NCBI GenBank assembly: GCA_902788555.1
Contig: CADAKQ010000001.1
Coordinates: 124,001-188,000 of the forward strand
Source: an uncultured Lachnospiraceae bacterium
GTDB taxonomy: Bacteria; Bacillota; Clostridia; Lachnospirales; Lachnospiraceae
Reading direction: 5' to 3'
Length of the DNA: 64,000 nt
Shown: positions 27,632 through 36,094 of the stretch, one piece after another
Numbering within the stretch: the first letter of the stretch is position 1
Layout: each line of letters begins with the position of its first letter
The notes under the pieces: model-generated
The model's database searches: none
The model's input: only the letters and a program-made list of their open reading frames with translations
Told to the model about the DNA's origin: nothing
Position numbers and translations under genes: made by a program

Positions 27632-27701
27632 CTTTATAGGAAAGTTCTTTTATAAAGCAAAAAAGCTCCGCTAAGGATGCGGAGCTCGCGGATAGAAAAA
27701 T
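27632..27701 (+). repeat. Intergenic double-hairpin repeat, copy 1
   Basis: About 70 bp with roughly 90 percent identity to 30127-30197. Contains an imperfect palindrome CTTTATAGGA...TTTTATAAAG and a perfect hairpin GCTCCGC/GCGGAGC (loop TAAGGAT). Both copies directly follow a terminator. The gap 27447-27938 otherwise holds the tRNA and the promoter at 27763. Confidence 0.8.
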
Positions 27702-27762
27702 CAAAATGTTAAGAAAATGTTTCAAAAAAATTTCAAATCCCTTTCAAAAAATTAAAAAAAAC

Positions 27763-27791
27763 TTGCATTTTTTTGAAAAATGTTATATATT
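27763..27791 (+). promoter_or_regulatory. Predicted sigma-A promoter
   Basis: TTGCAT (27763-27768), 17-base spacer, TATATT (27786-27791). This leaves a leader of about 140 bases before the 3D-like protein; no known riboswitch was recognised in it. Confidence 0.5.
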
Positions 27792-27938
27792 ATAAAAACG
27801 TCAGAAAGAAAAAATGGCATCGTTAAAAGATTTTTGTAATTGAAATTTAAAATAGTTGTAATATTTTGGATTATAAAACATATATATTTTATGGACATAT
27901 TTTGATTGTTCCAAATATATATTAAGGAGAATTGTTTT

Positions 27939-28634
27939 ATGAAGAAGAAATTTTCAAAAAGTATTTTTATATGTGCATTAGCTCTTATGATGGGAGCAGG
28001 AATCTTTTTAAATGAACAGGGAACTACTGCTTTGTCTGTTGATGATGTGCCGGGACTGGATTTGTTTTTAAAGCTTGACGGTTATGAAAAAATCGGGAAT
28101 TCCTTTGATGTTTTCGGATTGGCACAGCAGAAAGCAAAAAATGAAATCAGTCCGGCGGTAAAAGGTGTTTATGACATTTACGGTTCGTTTGATTATAAAA
28201 ATGATAGAGAATATTTAAAGGGACAGTACATGGAAGTGCTTGAGCAAAAAAGAGAGGAAAGCTTAGTAAAGAAGGAAGAAAAGAAAAAAGCAAGCTATAA
28301 TTATGCATATACAGCACCGTCTTATTATATGCCTCAGGATGGTTTAACACCTTCCGGCGGAGTTAATTATTATGGTGAGCAGAAGGAAACATATTATAAT
28401 CTTAATATGAATGGAGTTGTAAATAATGCACAAAGCTCAGGAATAGAAGGCGATTACTGGGTTAGAGAGGATGGAGTTAAGATGTACGGTGAGTATGTCA
28501 TAGTTGCCGCAAATCAGGATGTACATCCTTACGGAACTACGGTTGATACGTCCTTAGGTGAGGGTATTGTGCTTGATACGGGTAGCTTTGCTGCAGGAAA
28601 TCCGACTCAGGTTGACATAGCAACTGCATGGTAG
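27939..28634 (+). CDS. Secreted protein with a 3D (double-psi beta-barrel) like C-terminus
   Basis: 231 residues. Signal peptide at 1-28 (KKKFSKSIFICALALMMGAG). Middle is Tyr/Lys-rich. The last 60 residues read VIVAANQDVHPYGTTVD, then GEGIVLDTGSF and QVDIATAW, matching the spacing of the three aspartates in 3D domains of peptidoglycan lytic transglycosylases. A cell-wall role is therefore plausible but unproven. AAGGAG is 9 bases before ATG 27939; a TTG further upstream is not needed. Confidence 0.8.
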   Translation: MKKKFSKSIFICALALMMGAGIFLNEQGTTALSVDDVPGLDLFLKLDGYEKIGNSFDVFGLAQQKAKNEISPAVKGVYDIYGSFDYKNDREYLKGQYMEVLEQKREESLVKKEEKKKASYNYAYTAPSYYMPQDGLTPSGGVNYYGEQKETYYNLNMNGVVNNAQSSGIEGDYWVREDGVKMYGEYVIVAANQDVHPYGTTVDTSLGEGIVLDTGSFAAGNPTQVDIATAW

Positions 28635-28652
28635 ATTAATAAGTTGAGTGAT

Positions 28653-28699
28653 AAAGGCTGCTTTTGCTGATTTATATTTCGCAAAAGCAGCCTTTTTTT
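28653..28699 (+). terminator. Terminator after the 3D-like protein
   Basis: Perfect 15-bp stem (28653-28667 with 28681-28695) followed by T-run. Confidence 0.88.
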
Positions 28700-28728
28700 G
28701 AATAAAAAGCTTTTATTTGTATAAAAAC

Positions 28729-28757
28729 TTGAATAATTTGTCGTTTTAATATATACT
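28729..28757 (+). promoter_or_regulatory. Predicted sigma-A promoter for PH-domain gene
   Basis: TTGAAT (28729-28734), 17-base spacer, TATACT (28752-28757); start codon 77 bases downstream. Confidence 0.6.
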
Positions 28758-28834
28758 ATAGACAATAATGAATATATTTAATTATATAATGAATATTCGG
28801 GTACAATATCTTTATTATTTTTTGGAGGTGCAAT

Positions 28835-29233
28835 ATGGTTAATACAGTATGGAAGGATCGCAAGCGAATAATATTTGGTCTTCCGTGGACATTTACCAAA
28901 TATGGCTTATCCGAGGACAGGTTTTTTATGGAGACAGGGTTTTTAAATGTTAAGGAGGATGAGGTAAGACTTTACAGGATTACTGATGTTTCCGTTGCCA
29001 GAAGCTTTTGGCAGAGATTGTTCAATCTCGGAACCATTACCTGCCACTCGTCTGACAGAACACTTAAGACCTTTGAAATAAAAAATATCAAGAAGCCTAA
29101 AGAGGTCAAAGAGCTTATTTCTACTTATGTTGAAGAGGAGAGAGATAGAAAGAGAGTCAGCAGCAGAGAGTTTATAAGCGGTGATTCGGGCTTTGATAAT
29201 GATGATGACGATGATGATGACAACTATGTTTAA
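28835..29233 (+). CDS. Bacterial PH-domain protein (YdbS/DUF304-like)
   Basis: 132 residues. FTKYGLSEDRFFMETGFLN, then EVRLYRITDVSVARSFWQRL and GTITCHSSD are the bacterial PH-domain pattern usually found in membrane-associated proteins. Here there is no membrane segment, and the C-terminus ends in a run of Asp. GGAGG lies 8 bases before the ATG. A zinc-ribbon membrane protein follows 39 bases downstream. Role unknown. Confidence 0.85.
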   Translation: MVNTVWKDRKRIIFGLPWTFTKYGLSEDRFFMETGFLNVKEDEVRLYRITDVSVARSFWQRLFNLGTITCHSSDRTLKTFEIKNIKKPKEVKELISTYVEEERDRKRVSSREFISGDSGFDNDDDDDDDNYV

Positions 29234-29272
29234 GCTTATGTAGTTATGTAATTAAAAGGGGGTATTTTAATT

Positions 29273-30079
29273 ATGAAGAAGTGTCCTATGTGTGGAGTTT
29301 CTCTTGAGGATCATGTTACAGAGTGTCCTGAGTGCGGATGTCCGATAGCAGATACAAGTGGTTTTTCGCTTAAGAATTCGCCGGGGGGAAGGAAAAAAAG
29401 CGGAAACCCGATGGGAAAGACGATAAGCTCGGGTTCGGGGCTGACTGATATTTTAAGAGAAGGTGACGATGCCTATGATGATTATGATGATTCATCAGTG
29501 GGCGGTTCAATTCCTATTTCTTTAACGAGAACCGATATAGAGGGAGATTACTCTTCAAGAAGGAAGGGTAAGATTGGAAAGTATATTTTTAGGATTGTTC
29601 TTCTTGCTGCGGTAGCATATGGGGTTTATTATCTGATAACTAATGTATTTACAAGTGACAGAGCTAAAAGCTATGATGAAGCATTGGAATATTTTGTTGA
29701 GGCAGTAAACAATGACGATGCTGAAAAAATGGAATTAATCATTCCTAAATATGTTAAGGATACTTCCAAAAAGGCAAAGGATTATCTTGAGAATATCAGT
29801 ATGATGCATATTAACAGCTATCAGGTAAAGGATTTAGATAAGCTTTCAAAGACGGAGGTAGAAGCTCTTCAGGATGCCATAAAGCTTGAAACAGGCGAGA
29901 CGGCGAGAATTAAAGAAGCTTACGGAATGACAGTAGAGCTAAAGGTTACCGTTGAAGAAAGCAGCTCCCAATACGTTAAGGGAACAAGTATGCTTTTAAC
30001 TCCATATATGGAATTTATAAATATAAATAATAAATGGTACTTACAGGTAGATTCCTACGAAAATATTGATTACAACTAA
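29273..30079 (+). CDS. Zinc-ribbon single-pass membrane protein, unknown function
   Basis: 268 residues. N-terminal zinc ribbon with cysteines 4, 7, 18 and 21 (CPMC...CPEC), a Ser/Gly/Asp-rich linker, one membrane segment at about 102-124, and an extracytoplasmic domain of about 140 residues that begins AKSYDEALEYFVEAVNNDDAEK, reminiscent of small alpha/beta cone (NTF2-like or DUF4878-like) domains. Such layouts are common in Lachnospiraceae; the function is not known. AAAGGGGG precedes the ATG. It probably shares a transcript with the PH-domain gene. Confidence 0.82.
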   Translation: MKKCPMCGVSLEDHVTECPECGCPIADTSGFSLKNSPGGRKKSGNPMGKTISSGSGLTDILREGDDAYDDYDDSSVGGSIPISLTRTDIEGDYSSRRKGKIGKYIFRIVLLAAVAYGVYYLITNVFTSDRAKSYDEALEYFVEAVNNDDAEKMELIIPKYVKDTSKKAKDYLENISMMHINSYQVKDLDKLSKTEVEALQDAIKLETGETARIKEAYGMTVELKVTVEESSSQYVKGTSMLLTPYMEFININNKWYLQVDSYENIDYN

Positions 30080-30088
30080 ATTATATAA

Positions 30089-30125
30089 AAAAACAGAGCT
30101 ATGAATATCTCATAGCTCTGTTTTT
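30089..30125 (+). terminator. Terminator after zinc-ribbon protein
   Basis: Perfect 16-bp stem (30089-30104 with 30110-30125), loop ATATC, with A- and T-runs inside the stem. Confidence 0.88.
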
Positions 30126-30126
30126 G

Positions 30127-30197
30127 CTTTATAGGAAAGTTCTCCTATAAAGCAAAAACGCTCCGCTAAGGATGCACAGCTCGCGGATAGGAAAATT
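30127..30197 (+). repeat. Intergenic double-hairpin repeat, copy 2
   Basis: Same element as 27632-27701. Here the first palindrome is perfect (CTTTATAGGA with TCCTATAAAG) and the second hairpin is broken (GCTCCGC against GCACAGC). It is followed by another small hairpin GTGTCAC/GTGACAC near 30228-30241. Confidence 0.8.
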
Positions 30198-30251
30198 TGC
30201 TACGCAACCGCTCGCGTGCGAAGTGTCACGAGTGACACTTTGTTGATACGA

Positions 30252-31508
30252 TTATTCTGCAATTTTTGATACGGCAACATAGATGCTTGATATTCTATAC
30301 CATGTAGGATAATCGACTATTCCGGAAGCCGGCATATCAAATGCTTTTTGAAATTCGCTTACCGCAGCCTTGGTTTTACTGCCAAATATTCCGTCGACAT
30401 TAAGCTTGGGAATTGCGGGATAGCTTTTTGATATTTCATTAAGCTGTTCCTGAATTGTTATAACCGGTTGACCGGAAGAACCTATATCAAGGTCATATCC
30501 CGGATAAGAGGAGGGAATTCCGGCTATTCTAGGGGCAGTATTTATATAAATGTTTGAATTATAGTAATATCTGAGTATATCTATGGCGGATAAGCCATCG
30601 TCTGCTAAGGCCTTTGAACCCCATTGACTCATCCATTCCGGACATGAGGTTCTTTTTCCGTCACAATACTGTGTAAGTATAGGCTGTCTGACATTGGGCA
30701 GTGACAGATAGCTTCCGATTAGACTGTCAACAAGCCGCGATACATCTTCATAAATGGTTTTACCGTATGTCCATTTGTGGTCGTAGGCCGTAGAGGAAGT
30801 AATAGTGAAATTGTAGCCTTTGTTTCGATACCATTCCGTATATACCCTGTTTAATGTAAAGGACATAATTGCAAGAATATTTGCCTTTATGGCTTCATCC
30901 GGCCATGTAGAATAAATTTCGCAACAGGCAACGTTTTTTATGTAATCGGCATAGGGAACATAAAAGTTAGTGGCAGTGCTGTCAGTAGGAACACCGTCAT
31001 GTACAATTATTGTTTCGGGTACAACTACACGGTTTAAAACAATTTCACCTGATTCGTTAAGCGGTTTAATCGCCTCTTCTGCAATTTTAGGCGGATAATA
31101 TTCCCATAAAGTGTGACCTGCTATGACAGTTGGGTTGTATGTATCATTGTCGGTATCAGCCTGAGTCAGTTTGACATTTTGTATCCCAAGCTCACCTGAG
31201 AGTATTTGTATACCGCTTATAAGTCTTTCCTCATATCCGTTAGCGCTGACCTTTATGTTATATTCGGAGTAGGGCTGGTTATCTGATGGTGAAAGACTGT
31301 AGGAAAGAGGCGGTGCATCAAGCTCTATGGTGTCGGTTACCCCGCTGTTTCCTGTTTCAAGTCTGTATAATATAACATTCGGCTCACCCGTTGTCGCTAT
31401 ATCTATTTGAGCATTATTAACAGGAAAAAGGTTTTCCCCTGTAGTCACTCGTATTTTTAATCTTCCTTTATCTTCGGATATACTCTCATTAATTAAAGAA
31501 TTATCCAT
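30252..31508 (-). CDS. SpoIID-domain protein with C-terminal peptidoglycan-binding domain
   Basis: 418 residues. N-terminal beta-sandwich of about 120 residues (GRLKIRVTTGENLF start), then a SpoIID/LytB domain (VPYADYIKNVACCEIYSTWP, with Glu at the place of the SpoIID catalytic Glu, and AIMSFTLNRVY), then a PG_binding_1 domain at the end (LNVDGIFGSKTKAAVSEFQK). SpoIID cuts denuded glycan strands during engulfment. No signal peptide is visible, which is unusual for a wall enzyme. ATG 31508 fits AGGAT better than ATG 31514. Divergent from the ylxM operon. Confidence 0.85.
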   Translation of the reverse strand: MDNSLINESISEDKGRLKIRVTTGENLFPVNNAQIDIATTGEPNVILYRLETGNSGVTDTIELDAPPLSYSLSPSDNQPYSEYNIKVSANGYEERLISGIQILSGELGIQNVKLTQADTDNDTYNPTVIAGHTLWEYYPPKIAEEAIKPLNESGEIVLNRVVVPETIIVHDGVPTDSTATNFYVPYADYIKNVACCEIYSTWPDEAIKANILAIMSFTLNRVYTEWYRNKGYNFTITSSTAYDHKWTYGKTIYEDVSRLVDSLIGSYLSLPNVRQPILTQYCDGKRTSCPEWMSQWGSKALADDGLSAIDILRYYYNSNIYINTAPRIAGIPSSYPGYDLDIGSSGQPVITIQEQLNEISKSYPAIPKLNVDGIFGSKTKAAVSEFQKAFDMPASGIVDYPTWYRISSIYVAVSKIAE

Positions 31509-31563
31509 AATCATATCCTAATTATAATTAATAAATTATATGTAGTATGTCAAGAAAAAATAC

Positions 31564-31592
31564 TTGACATGTCTGCTGTTATGGTATATGAT
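31564..31592 (+). promoter_or_regulatory. Promoter of the ylxM-ffh operon
   Basis: Perfect TTGACA (31564-31569), 17-base spacer, TATGAT (31587-31592). Confidence 0.72.
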
Positions 31593-31636
31593 ACATCTTG
31601 TTGTAAAGCGAAATTACTTTACGGGTGGTGCTTTAT

Positions 31637-31993
31637 TTGGAAAAGATAGTAAGGCAGTCATTATTATTTGATTTTTATGGCGAGCTTTTAACCGAACATC
31701 AGAAAAATATCTATGAGGATGTAGTTATGAATGATATGTCGTATTCTGAGATTGCAAGAGTTTACGGCATTTCAAGACAGGGTATCTATGATATGGTAAA
31801 ACGCTGTGACAAGATACTTGAGGATTATGAGGAAAAGCTTAAGCTGGTTGAAAAGTTTGTAACTGCAAGAGAAAAAATAAAAGAGGTTAAGGACTGCATA
31901 GGTAATGTTCGGGATATAAATAAAGAAAGAAATGTAGATAAGATTTTAGTTGAAATAGAAACAAAGGTAGAAGATATTCTGGAAGAGTTTTAG
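31637..31993 (+). CDS. ylxM: YlxM family helix-turn-helix protein (SRP-associated)
   Basis: 118 residues from TTG 31637, chosen because GGGTGGTG lies 6 bases upstream and homologues start at the equivalent EKIVRQSLLFDFYGELLTE. HTH region SYSEIARVYGISRQGIYDMVKR is the sigma-70 region-4-like fold of YlxM. The protein always neighbours ffh and is linked with SRP biogenesis or function; the mechanism in this species is inferred. Followed by ffh after 49 bases. Confidence 0.93.
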   Translation: MEKIVRQSLLFDFYGELLTEHQKNIYEDVVMNDMSYSEIARVYGISRQGIYDMVKRCDKILEDYEEKLKLVEKFVTAREKIKEVKDCIGNVRDINKERNVDKILVEIETKVEDILEEF

Positions 31994-32042
31994 TTGCAGA
32001 TTGGATGAAAATTCGTAAGTATTTTAGTGATGGAGTGTTTGT

Positions 32043-33389
32043 ATGGCATTTGATAGCTTAACCGATAAACTGCAAAATGTTTTTAAAAAGCTTAGAAGCA
32101 AGGGAATGCTTACCGAGGCTGATGTAAATGAGGCCATGAAGGAGGTTAAGCGTGCACTTTTGGAGGCGGATGTAAACTTCAAGGTTGTTAAGCAGTTTAT
32201 CAAATCTGTTAGTGAACGGGCTGTCGGTGAGGAGGTTCTTAAGGGACTTAATCCGGGACAGATGGTTATAAAGATTGTTAAGGAAGAAATGGATAAGCTT
32301 ATGGGCTCCGAGGTTACGGAGATTAAGCTTTTACCTTCCAATGAGATTACCGTTATCATGATGTGCGGTCTCCAGGGTGCAGGTAAGACAACCACAATTG
32401 CAAAGCTTGCGGGACAGTTTAAGAATAAGGGCAGAAAACCCCTTCTTGTTGCCTGTGATGTGTATAGACCGGCAGCTATTAAGCAGTTGGAGATAAACGG
32501 TGAGAAGGTCGGTGTTCCCGTATTTACCATGGGTGACGGACACAAGCCTGTAAATATTGCAAAGGCCGCCTTAGAGCATGCCGAAAAAAATGGAAATAAC
32601 GTTTTGTTTATAGATACTGCAGGACGTCTTCATGTAGATGAAGAAATGATGAATGAGCTTGCCGAGATAAAGTCAAATGTTACGGTTAATTATACTATTC
32701 TTACTGTTGATGCCATGACAGGTCAGGATGCAGTAAATGTTGCTACGGCATTTAATGACAAAATCGGCATAGATGGTGTTATTCTTACAAAGCTTGATGG
32801 TGACACCAGAGGTGGAGCGGCACTTTCGATAAAGGCTGTTACAGGCAAGCCTATACTTTATGCCGGTATGGGTGAAAAGCTTACTGACCTTGAGATGTTT
32901 TATCCTGACAGAATGGCAAGCCGTATACTTGGTATGGGTGATGTCGAAAGCCTTATTGAGAAGGCACAGGCAGCCATAGATGAGGAAAAGGCTATAGAGA
33001 TGGAGCAAAAGCTCCGTAAGGCTTCATTTGATTTTAATGATTTCCTTGAGCAGATGGAACAGATGGAAAAGATGGGTGGCATGGGTGATATACTTAAGAT
33101 GCTGCCGGGCTTTAGTGGCAATAAGCAGCTTCAAAACATTGATATAGATGACAATGCGATGAATATGCCAAGGGCTATAATTCTTTCGATGACACCGAAG
33201 GAAAGATCTAATCCTGAAATTATCAATCCGAGCCGTAAAAAGAGAATTGCAAATGGGGCGGGTGTTGATATAAGTGATGTAAATAAGCTTCTTAAACAGT
33301 TTGAGCAGTCCAAGAAGATGATGAAGCAAATGTCCGGTATGATGGGCGGTAAAAAAAGAGGCGGTTTTAAGCTGCCGTTTGGATTTTGA
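32043..33389 (+). CDS. ffh: Signal recognition particle protein Ffh
   Basis: 448 residues, N-G-M layout. GTPase motifs: GLQGAGKTTTIAKLA near residue 104, CDVYRPAAIKQL, DTAGRLHVDEEM and TKLDGDTRGG. The C-terminal M domain is Met-rich with the RNA-binding helix region SNPEIINPSRKKRIANGAG. Binds 4.5S/6S-type SRP RNA and signal sequences and delivers ribosomes to FtsY. Second gene of the operon. Confidence 0.98.
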   Translation: MAFDSLTDKLQNVFKKLRSKGMLTEADVNEAMKEVKRALLEADVNFKVVKQFIKSVSERAVGEEVLKGLNPGQMVIKIVKEEMDKLMGSEVTEIKLLPSNEITVIMMCGLQGAGKTTTIAKLAGQFKNKGRKPLLVACDVYRPAAIKQLEINGEKVGVPVFTMGDGHKPVNIAKAALEHAEKNGNNVLFIDTAGRLHVDEEMMNELAEIKSNVTVNYTILTVDAMTGQDAVNVATAFNDKIGIDGVILTKLDGDTRGGAALSIKAVTGKPILYAGMGEKLTDLEMFYPDRMASRILGMGDVESLIEKAQAAIDEEKAIEMEQKLRKASFDFNDFLEQMEQMEKMGGMGDILKMLPGFSGNKQLQNIDIDDNAMNMPRAIILSMTPKERSNPEIINPSRKKRIANGAGVDISDVNKLLKQFEQSKKMMKQMSGMMGGKKRGGFKLPFGF

Positions 33390-33471
33390 TAATAGGTTTT
33401 TACTTATTATAGATTTTGCAAAATGATAAATTCATGAAAATTCATGAGAGATAAAGGGAGGTGAAAATGAC

Positions 33472-33717
33472 ATGGCAGTAAAAATAAGATTAAGAAGAAT
33501 GGGATATAAGAAGCATCCTTTTTATAGAGTACTCGTTGCTGACTCCAGGTCACCGAGAGATGGTAGATTTATCGAAGAGATAGGTACTTATGATCCTAAT
33601 CAGGAGCCAAATGCTGTTAAGATTGACTCGGAAGCTGCTAAGAAGTGGCTCAATAATGGTGCTCAGCCAACAGAAACAGTAGCTAAATTATTTAAGCAGG
33701 CAGGTATCGAGAAGTAA
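33472..33717 (+). CDS. rpsP: 30S ribosomal protein S16
   Basis: 81 residues, normal length. Starts [20 protein letters not shown] and contains [21 protein letters not shown], the S16 signatures. GGGAGGTG lies about 10 bases before the ATG. Encoded between ffh and khpA as in most Firmicutes. Confidence 0.98.
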   Translation: MAVKIRLRRMGYKKHPFYRVLVADSRSPRDGRFIEEIGTYDPNQEPNAVKIDSEAAKKWLNNGAQPTETVAKLFKQAGIEK

Positions 33718-33734
33718 TCGAGGGAGGTATCGTA

Positions 33735-33962
33735 ATGAAGGAATTAGTTGAAATTATTGCAAAATCTCTTGTCGATAATCCTGATGAAGTAGCTGTAAGC
33801 GAAACTACTGACGGAGATACTATTACAATTGAACTTAAGGTTGCACCTGATGATATGGGTAAAGTAATCGGTAAACAGGGTAGAATTGCAAAGTCTATCA
33901 GAACTGTCGTTAAGGCAGCAGCTTCTAAGGGTGACAAAAAGGTAATTGTAGATATTAAATAA
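33735..33962 (+). CDS. khpA: KH-domain RNA-binding protein KhpA
   Basis: 75 residues. Single KH domain with the GxxG-type loop IGKQGRIAKSIRTVVKAAA. In other Firmicutes KhpA pairs with KhpB to bind many RNAs and affects cell division. GGGAGG lies 8 bases before the ATG; 17 bases after rpsP. Confidence 0.95.
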   Translation: MKELVEIIAKSLVDNPDEVAVSETTDGDTITIELKVAPDDMGKVIGKQGRIAKSIRTVVKAAASKGDKKVIVDIK

Positions 33963-33979
33963 TTCTGTTTGACTTTCTT

Positions 33980-34009
33980 TATGGGGTGCGCTTGGCGTTA
34001 CCCCATATT
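33980..34009 (+). terminator. Weak hairpin between khpA and rimM
   Basis: TATGGGGT pairs with ACCCCATA, with partly paired GCGC/GCGT inside. The following sequence is only moderately T-rich, so it is more likely a processing or attenuation hairpin than a full terminator. Confidence 0.35.
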
Positions 34010-34042
34010 TTACTTTATTTATGAATTATGAAAGGAAATTAT

Positions 34043-34552
34043 ATGGAGGATATCTTTAGAATTGGAGTTATTACATCTACACACGGTCTTAAGGGAGAGG
34101 TTAAGGTTTTCCCAACCACAGATGATGTAGGAAGATTTAAAAAACTGAAAAAATGTTTTATACGTACAAAGGATAAAGATATTGAGGTAGAAAAAAATTC
34201 TTGTAAATTCTTTAAAAATATGGTTATTTTATCCTTTAAGGAATTTAATAATATTAATGATATAGAAAAATATAAGGGTTGTGATTTGTATGTCACAAGA
34301 GAAAATGCTGTGCCATTAAATGAGGATGAATTTTATATATCTGACATTATCGGTGCGGAAGTATATGAAGAAAACGGCAATTTACTGGGGCAGCTTTCAG
34401 ATGTTTTAAAAACCGGTGCGAATGATGTATTTGTTGTAAAGCTTCCTGATAAAAAGGAGGTTTTAATACCTGTTATAAAGGAATTTGTGCCGGATATGGA
34501 TATAGAGGCTAAGAAGATAACAGTAAAATTGATGAAGGGAATGTTGGATTAG
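34043..34552 (+). CDS. rimM: 16S rRNA processing protein RimM
   Basis: 169 residues from ATG 34043, which has AAAGGA 7 bases upstream; an ATG five codons earlier lies before that site. N-terminal domain FRIGVITSTHGLKGEVKVFP and a C-terminal PRC-barrel (EFYISDIIGAEVYEENG; VLIPVIKEFV) are clear. Helps 30S head maturation by binding S19. The stop directly abuts trmD. Confidence 0.95.
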   Translation: MEDIFRIGVITSTHGLKGEVKVFPTTDDVGRFKKLKKCFIRTKDKDIEVEKNSCKFFKNMVILSFKEFNNINDIEKYKGCDLYVTRENAVPLNEDEFYISDIIGAEVYEENGNLLGQLSDVLKTGANDVFVVKLPDKKEVLIPVIKEFVPDMDIEAKKITVKLMKGMLD

Positions 34553-35290
34553 ATGAATTTTCATATAATGACATTATTTCCTGATATGGTAGATAACGGA
34601 CTTTCTGAAAGCATAACGGGAAGGGCAATTAAAAATAATATAATAAAAGTAAATACTGTAAACATAAGGGATTTTGCCCAAAATAAATACGGACATGTCG
34701 ATGATTACACCTATGGCGGAGGTGCAGGTATGCTTATGCAGGCGGAGCCGGTTTATCTTGCATATCGTTCAATTATTGAAAGTAACAGTCTTTCGGAAAG
34801 GAAACCGAGAGTCCTTTATATGACTCCGCAGGGCATTCCTTTTAGCCAGAATATGGCTGTAGAGCTGTCAAAGGAAGAGGACATAGTGATACTTTGCGGA
34901 CATTATGAGGGAATAGATGAAAGAGTGCTTGAAATGATTGTTACGGATAATGTGTCCATAGGTGATTTTGTTTTAACAGGCGGAGAGCTTCCTGCCATGA
35001 TGATTGTGGATGCTGTTTCAAGACTTGTTCCCGGAGTTTTGGGTAAAGAGGATAGTGCAGTATATGAGTCCTTTTACGACGGACTTTTGGAATATCCTCA
35101 ATATACAAGACCGGAGGTTTTTATGGGGAGAGAGGTTCCCGGTGTGCTTTTATCGGGACATCATAAAAATATTGAAAAATGGAGATATGAGCAGTCGCTT
35201 CAAAGGACTAAGGAACGAAGACCTGATTTATATGAAATATACATAAATAAGCTGAAAAAAGAAGATGAAACCAAAAAACAAAATTTATAA
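34553..35290 (+). CDS. trmD: tRNA (guanine-N1)-methyltransferase TrmD
   Basis: 245 residues. Makes m1G37 in tRNA, preventing frameshifts. SPOUT trefoil knot motifs: [24 protein letters not shown] and [15 protein letters not shown]. The ATG immediately follows the rimM stop. The usual next gene, rplS (L19), is not present: a lipoprotein with its own promoter comes next. Confidence 0.97.
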   Translation: MNFHIMTLFPDMVDNGLSESITGRAIKNNIIKVNTVNIRDFAQNKYGHVDDYTYGGGAGMLMQAEPVYLAYRSIIESNSLSERKPRVLYMTPQGIPFSQNMAVELSKEEDIVILCGHYEGIDERVLEMIVTDNVSIGDFVLTGGELPAMMIVDAVSRLVPGVLGKEDSAVYESFYDGLLEYPQYTRPEVFMGREVPGVLLSGHHKNIEKWRYEQSLQRTKERRPDLYEIYINKLKKEDETKKQNL

Positions 35291-35292
35291 TG

Positions 35293-35321
35293 CTTGTTTT
35301 ATTAGCTGTTATGATGTATAA
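35293..35321 (+). promoter_or_regulatory. Predicted promoter for lipoprotein gene
   Basis: TTGTTT (35293-35298), 17-base spacer, perfect TATAAT (35316-35321), starting right after the trmD stop. Confidence 0.6.
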
Positions 35322-35357
35322 TAAATGAGTTATGAATACATTTGGGAGGAAAACACA

Positions 35358-35918
35358 ATGAAAAAGAAATTACATATAATTGCACTTACTGCATGTCTTG
35401 TTTTATCAATGGCAGGATGCGGAAAGAAAAAGGAAGAGGCTACAGAGGCTTCAAATTCTGCATTAAAGGATGATGTTGTTGAATTTGTCAATGTTGAACT
35501 GCCGGCTATAGAGGGCGACAGAGATAATGCGGTTGCTATCTATAATTCATATTTTACTTCAGACAATGTAAATCTTGAACAGTTTTCATCGGATTTACAG
35601 AATACAGCTATACCGGATATGGAGACATATATAGCAAACCTTACCAATATAGAGGTTTCTACTGATGAGGTTAAGTCTCTTAAGGACTTATATCTTCAAA
35701 GTGCCCAGAAGCAGTTGGATGCCATGAACAAGGTTGCGGAATCAATAAATGAGCAGGACCCGGATCTTCTTACTGAGGCAGATGGTCTTATAAAGGAATC
35801 AGAGGATCTTATAGTGCAGTATCAGACACAGCTTAGAACTATTGCTTTGGACAATGATATTACAATAAACGGAAGCTTTAGCGATGATGTTTCTTCAGGT
35901 ACGGATGCTACACCTTAA
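35358..35918 (+). CDS. Predicted lipoprotein, unknown function
   Basis: 186 residues. Signal peptide with lipobox LSMAGC, lipidated Cys21. The rest is mostly helical with regular charged residues (DLYLQSAQKQLDAMNKVAES), perhaps a helical bundle; no recognised enzyme motif. GGGAGG lies 9 bases before ATG 35358; a start further upstream would spoil the signal peptide. Monocistronic by its promoter and downstream hairpin. Confidence 0.85.
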   Translation: MKKKLHIIALTACLVLSMAGCGKKKEEATEASNSALKDDVVEFVNVELPAIEGDRDNAVAIYNSYFTSDNVNLEQFSSDLQNTAIPDMETYIANLTNIEVSTDEVKSLKDLYLQSAQKQLDAMNKVAESINEQDPDLLTEADGLIKESEDLIVQYQTQLRTIALDNDITINGSFSDDVSSGTDATP

Positions 35919-35945
35919 TTTGTTTATAATATTTACATTAATACT

Positions 35946-35980
35946 AAACGGCAACAGTTTGATATGACTGATTGCCGTTT
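35946..35980 (+). terminator. Probable terminator after lipoprotein gene
   Basis: AAACGGCAA (35946-35954) pairs with TTGCCGTTT (35972-35980), with CAGT/ACTG pairing further inside. Only a short T-run follows. Confidence 0.5.
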
Positions 35981-35991
35981 AATAATTCACA

Positions 35992-36072
35992 GAGCCGCCG
36001 AAAGGAATATGCCAGCTAAAGCTGACCGGCGGCTCGCGCACGAGTAGGGAGCGATTCCATCTACCCTACTCG
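35992..36072 (+). repeat. Paired intergenic hairpins
   Basis: First hairpin GAGCCGCCG (35992-36000) with CGGCGGCTC (36027-36035); second CGAGTAGGG (36041-36049) with CCCTACTCG (36064-36072). GC-rich in an AT-rich context and no coding frame. Its end GGCTCGCG recalls GAGCTCGCG in the 27632 repeat, so it may be a related intergenic element. Confidence 0.6.
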
Positions 36073-36094
36073 ATTATAATATAGGAGAAATTTT

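Noticed and set aside
32942..32948. TGTCGAA (0A box) in ffh
   Set aside because: Inside a coding sequence far from any start; treated as chance.
36075..36080. TATAAT in front of the membrane protein at 36095
   Set aside because: A start from this -10 would fall after the ribosome site, and there is no -35 at the right distance.
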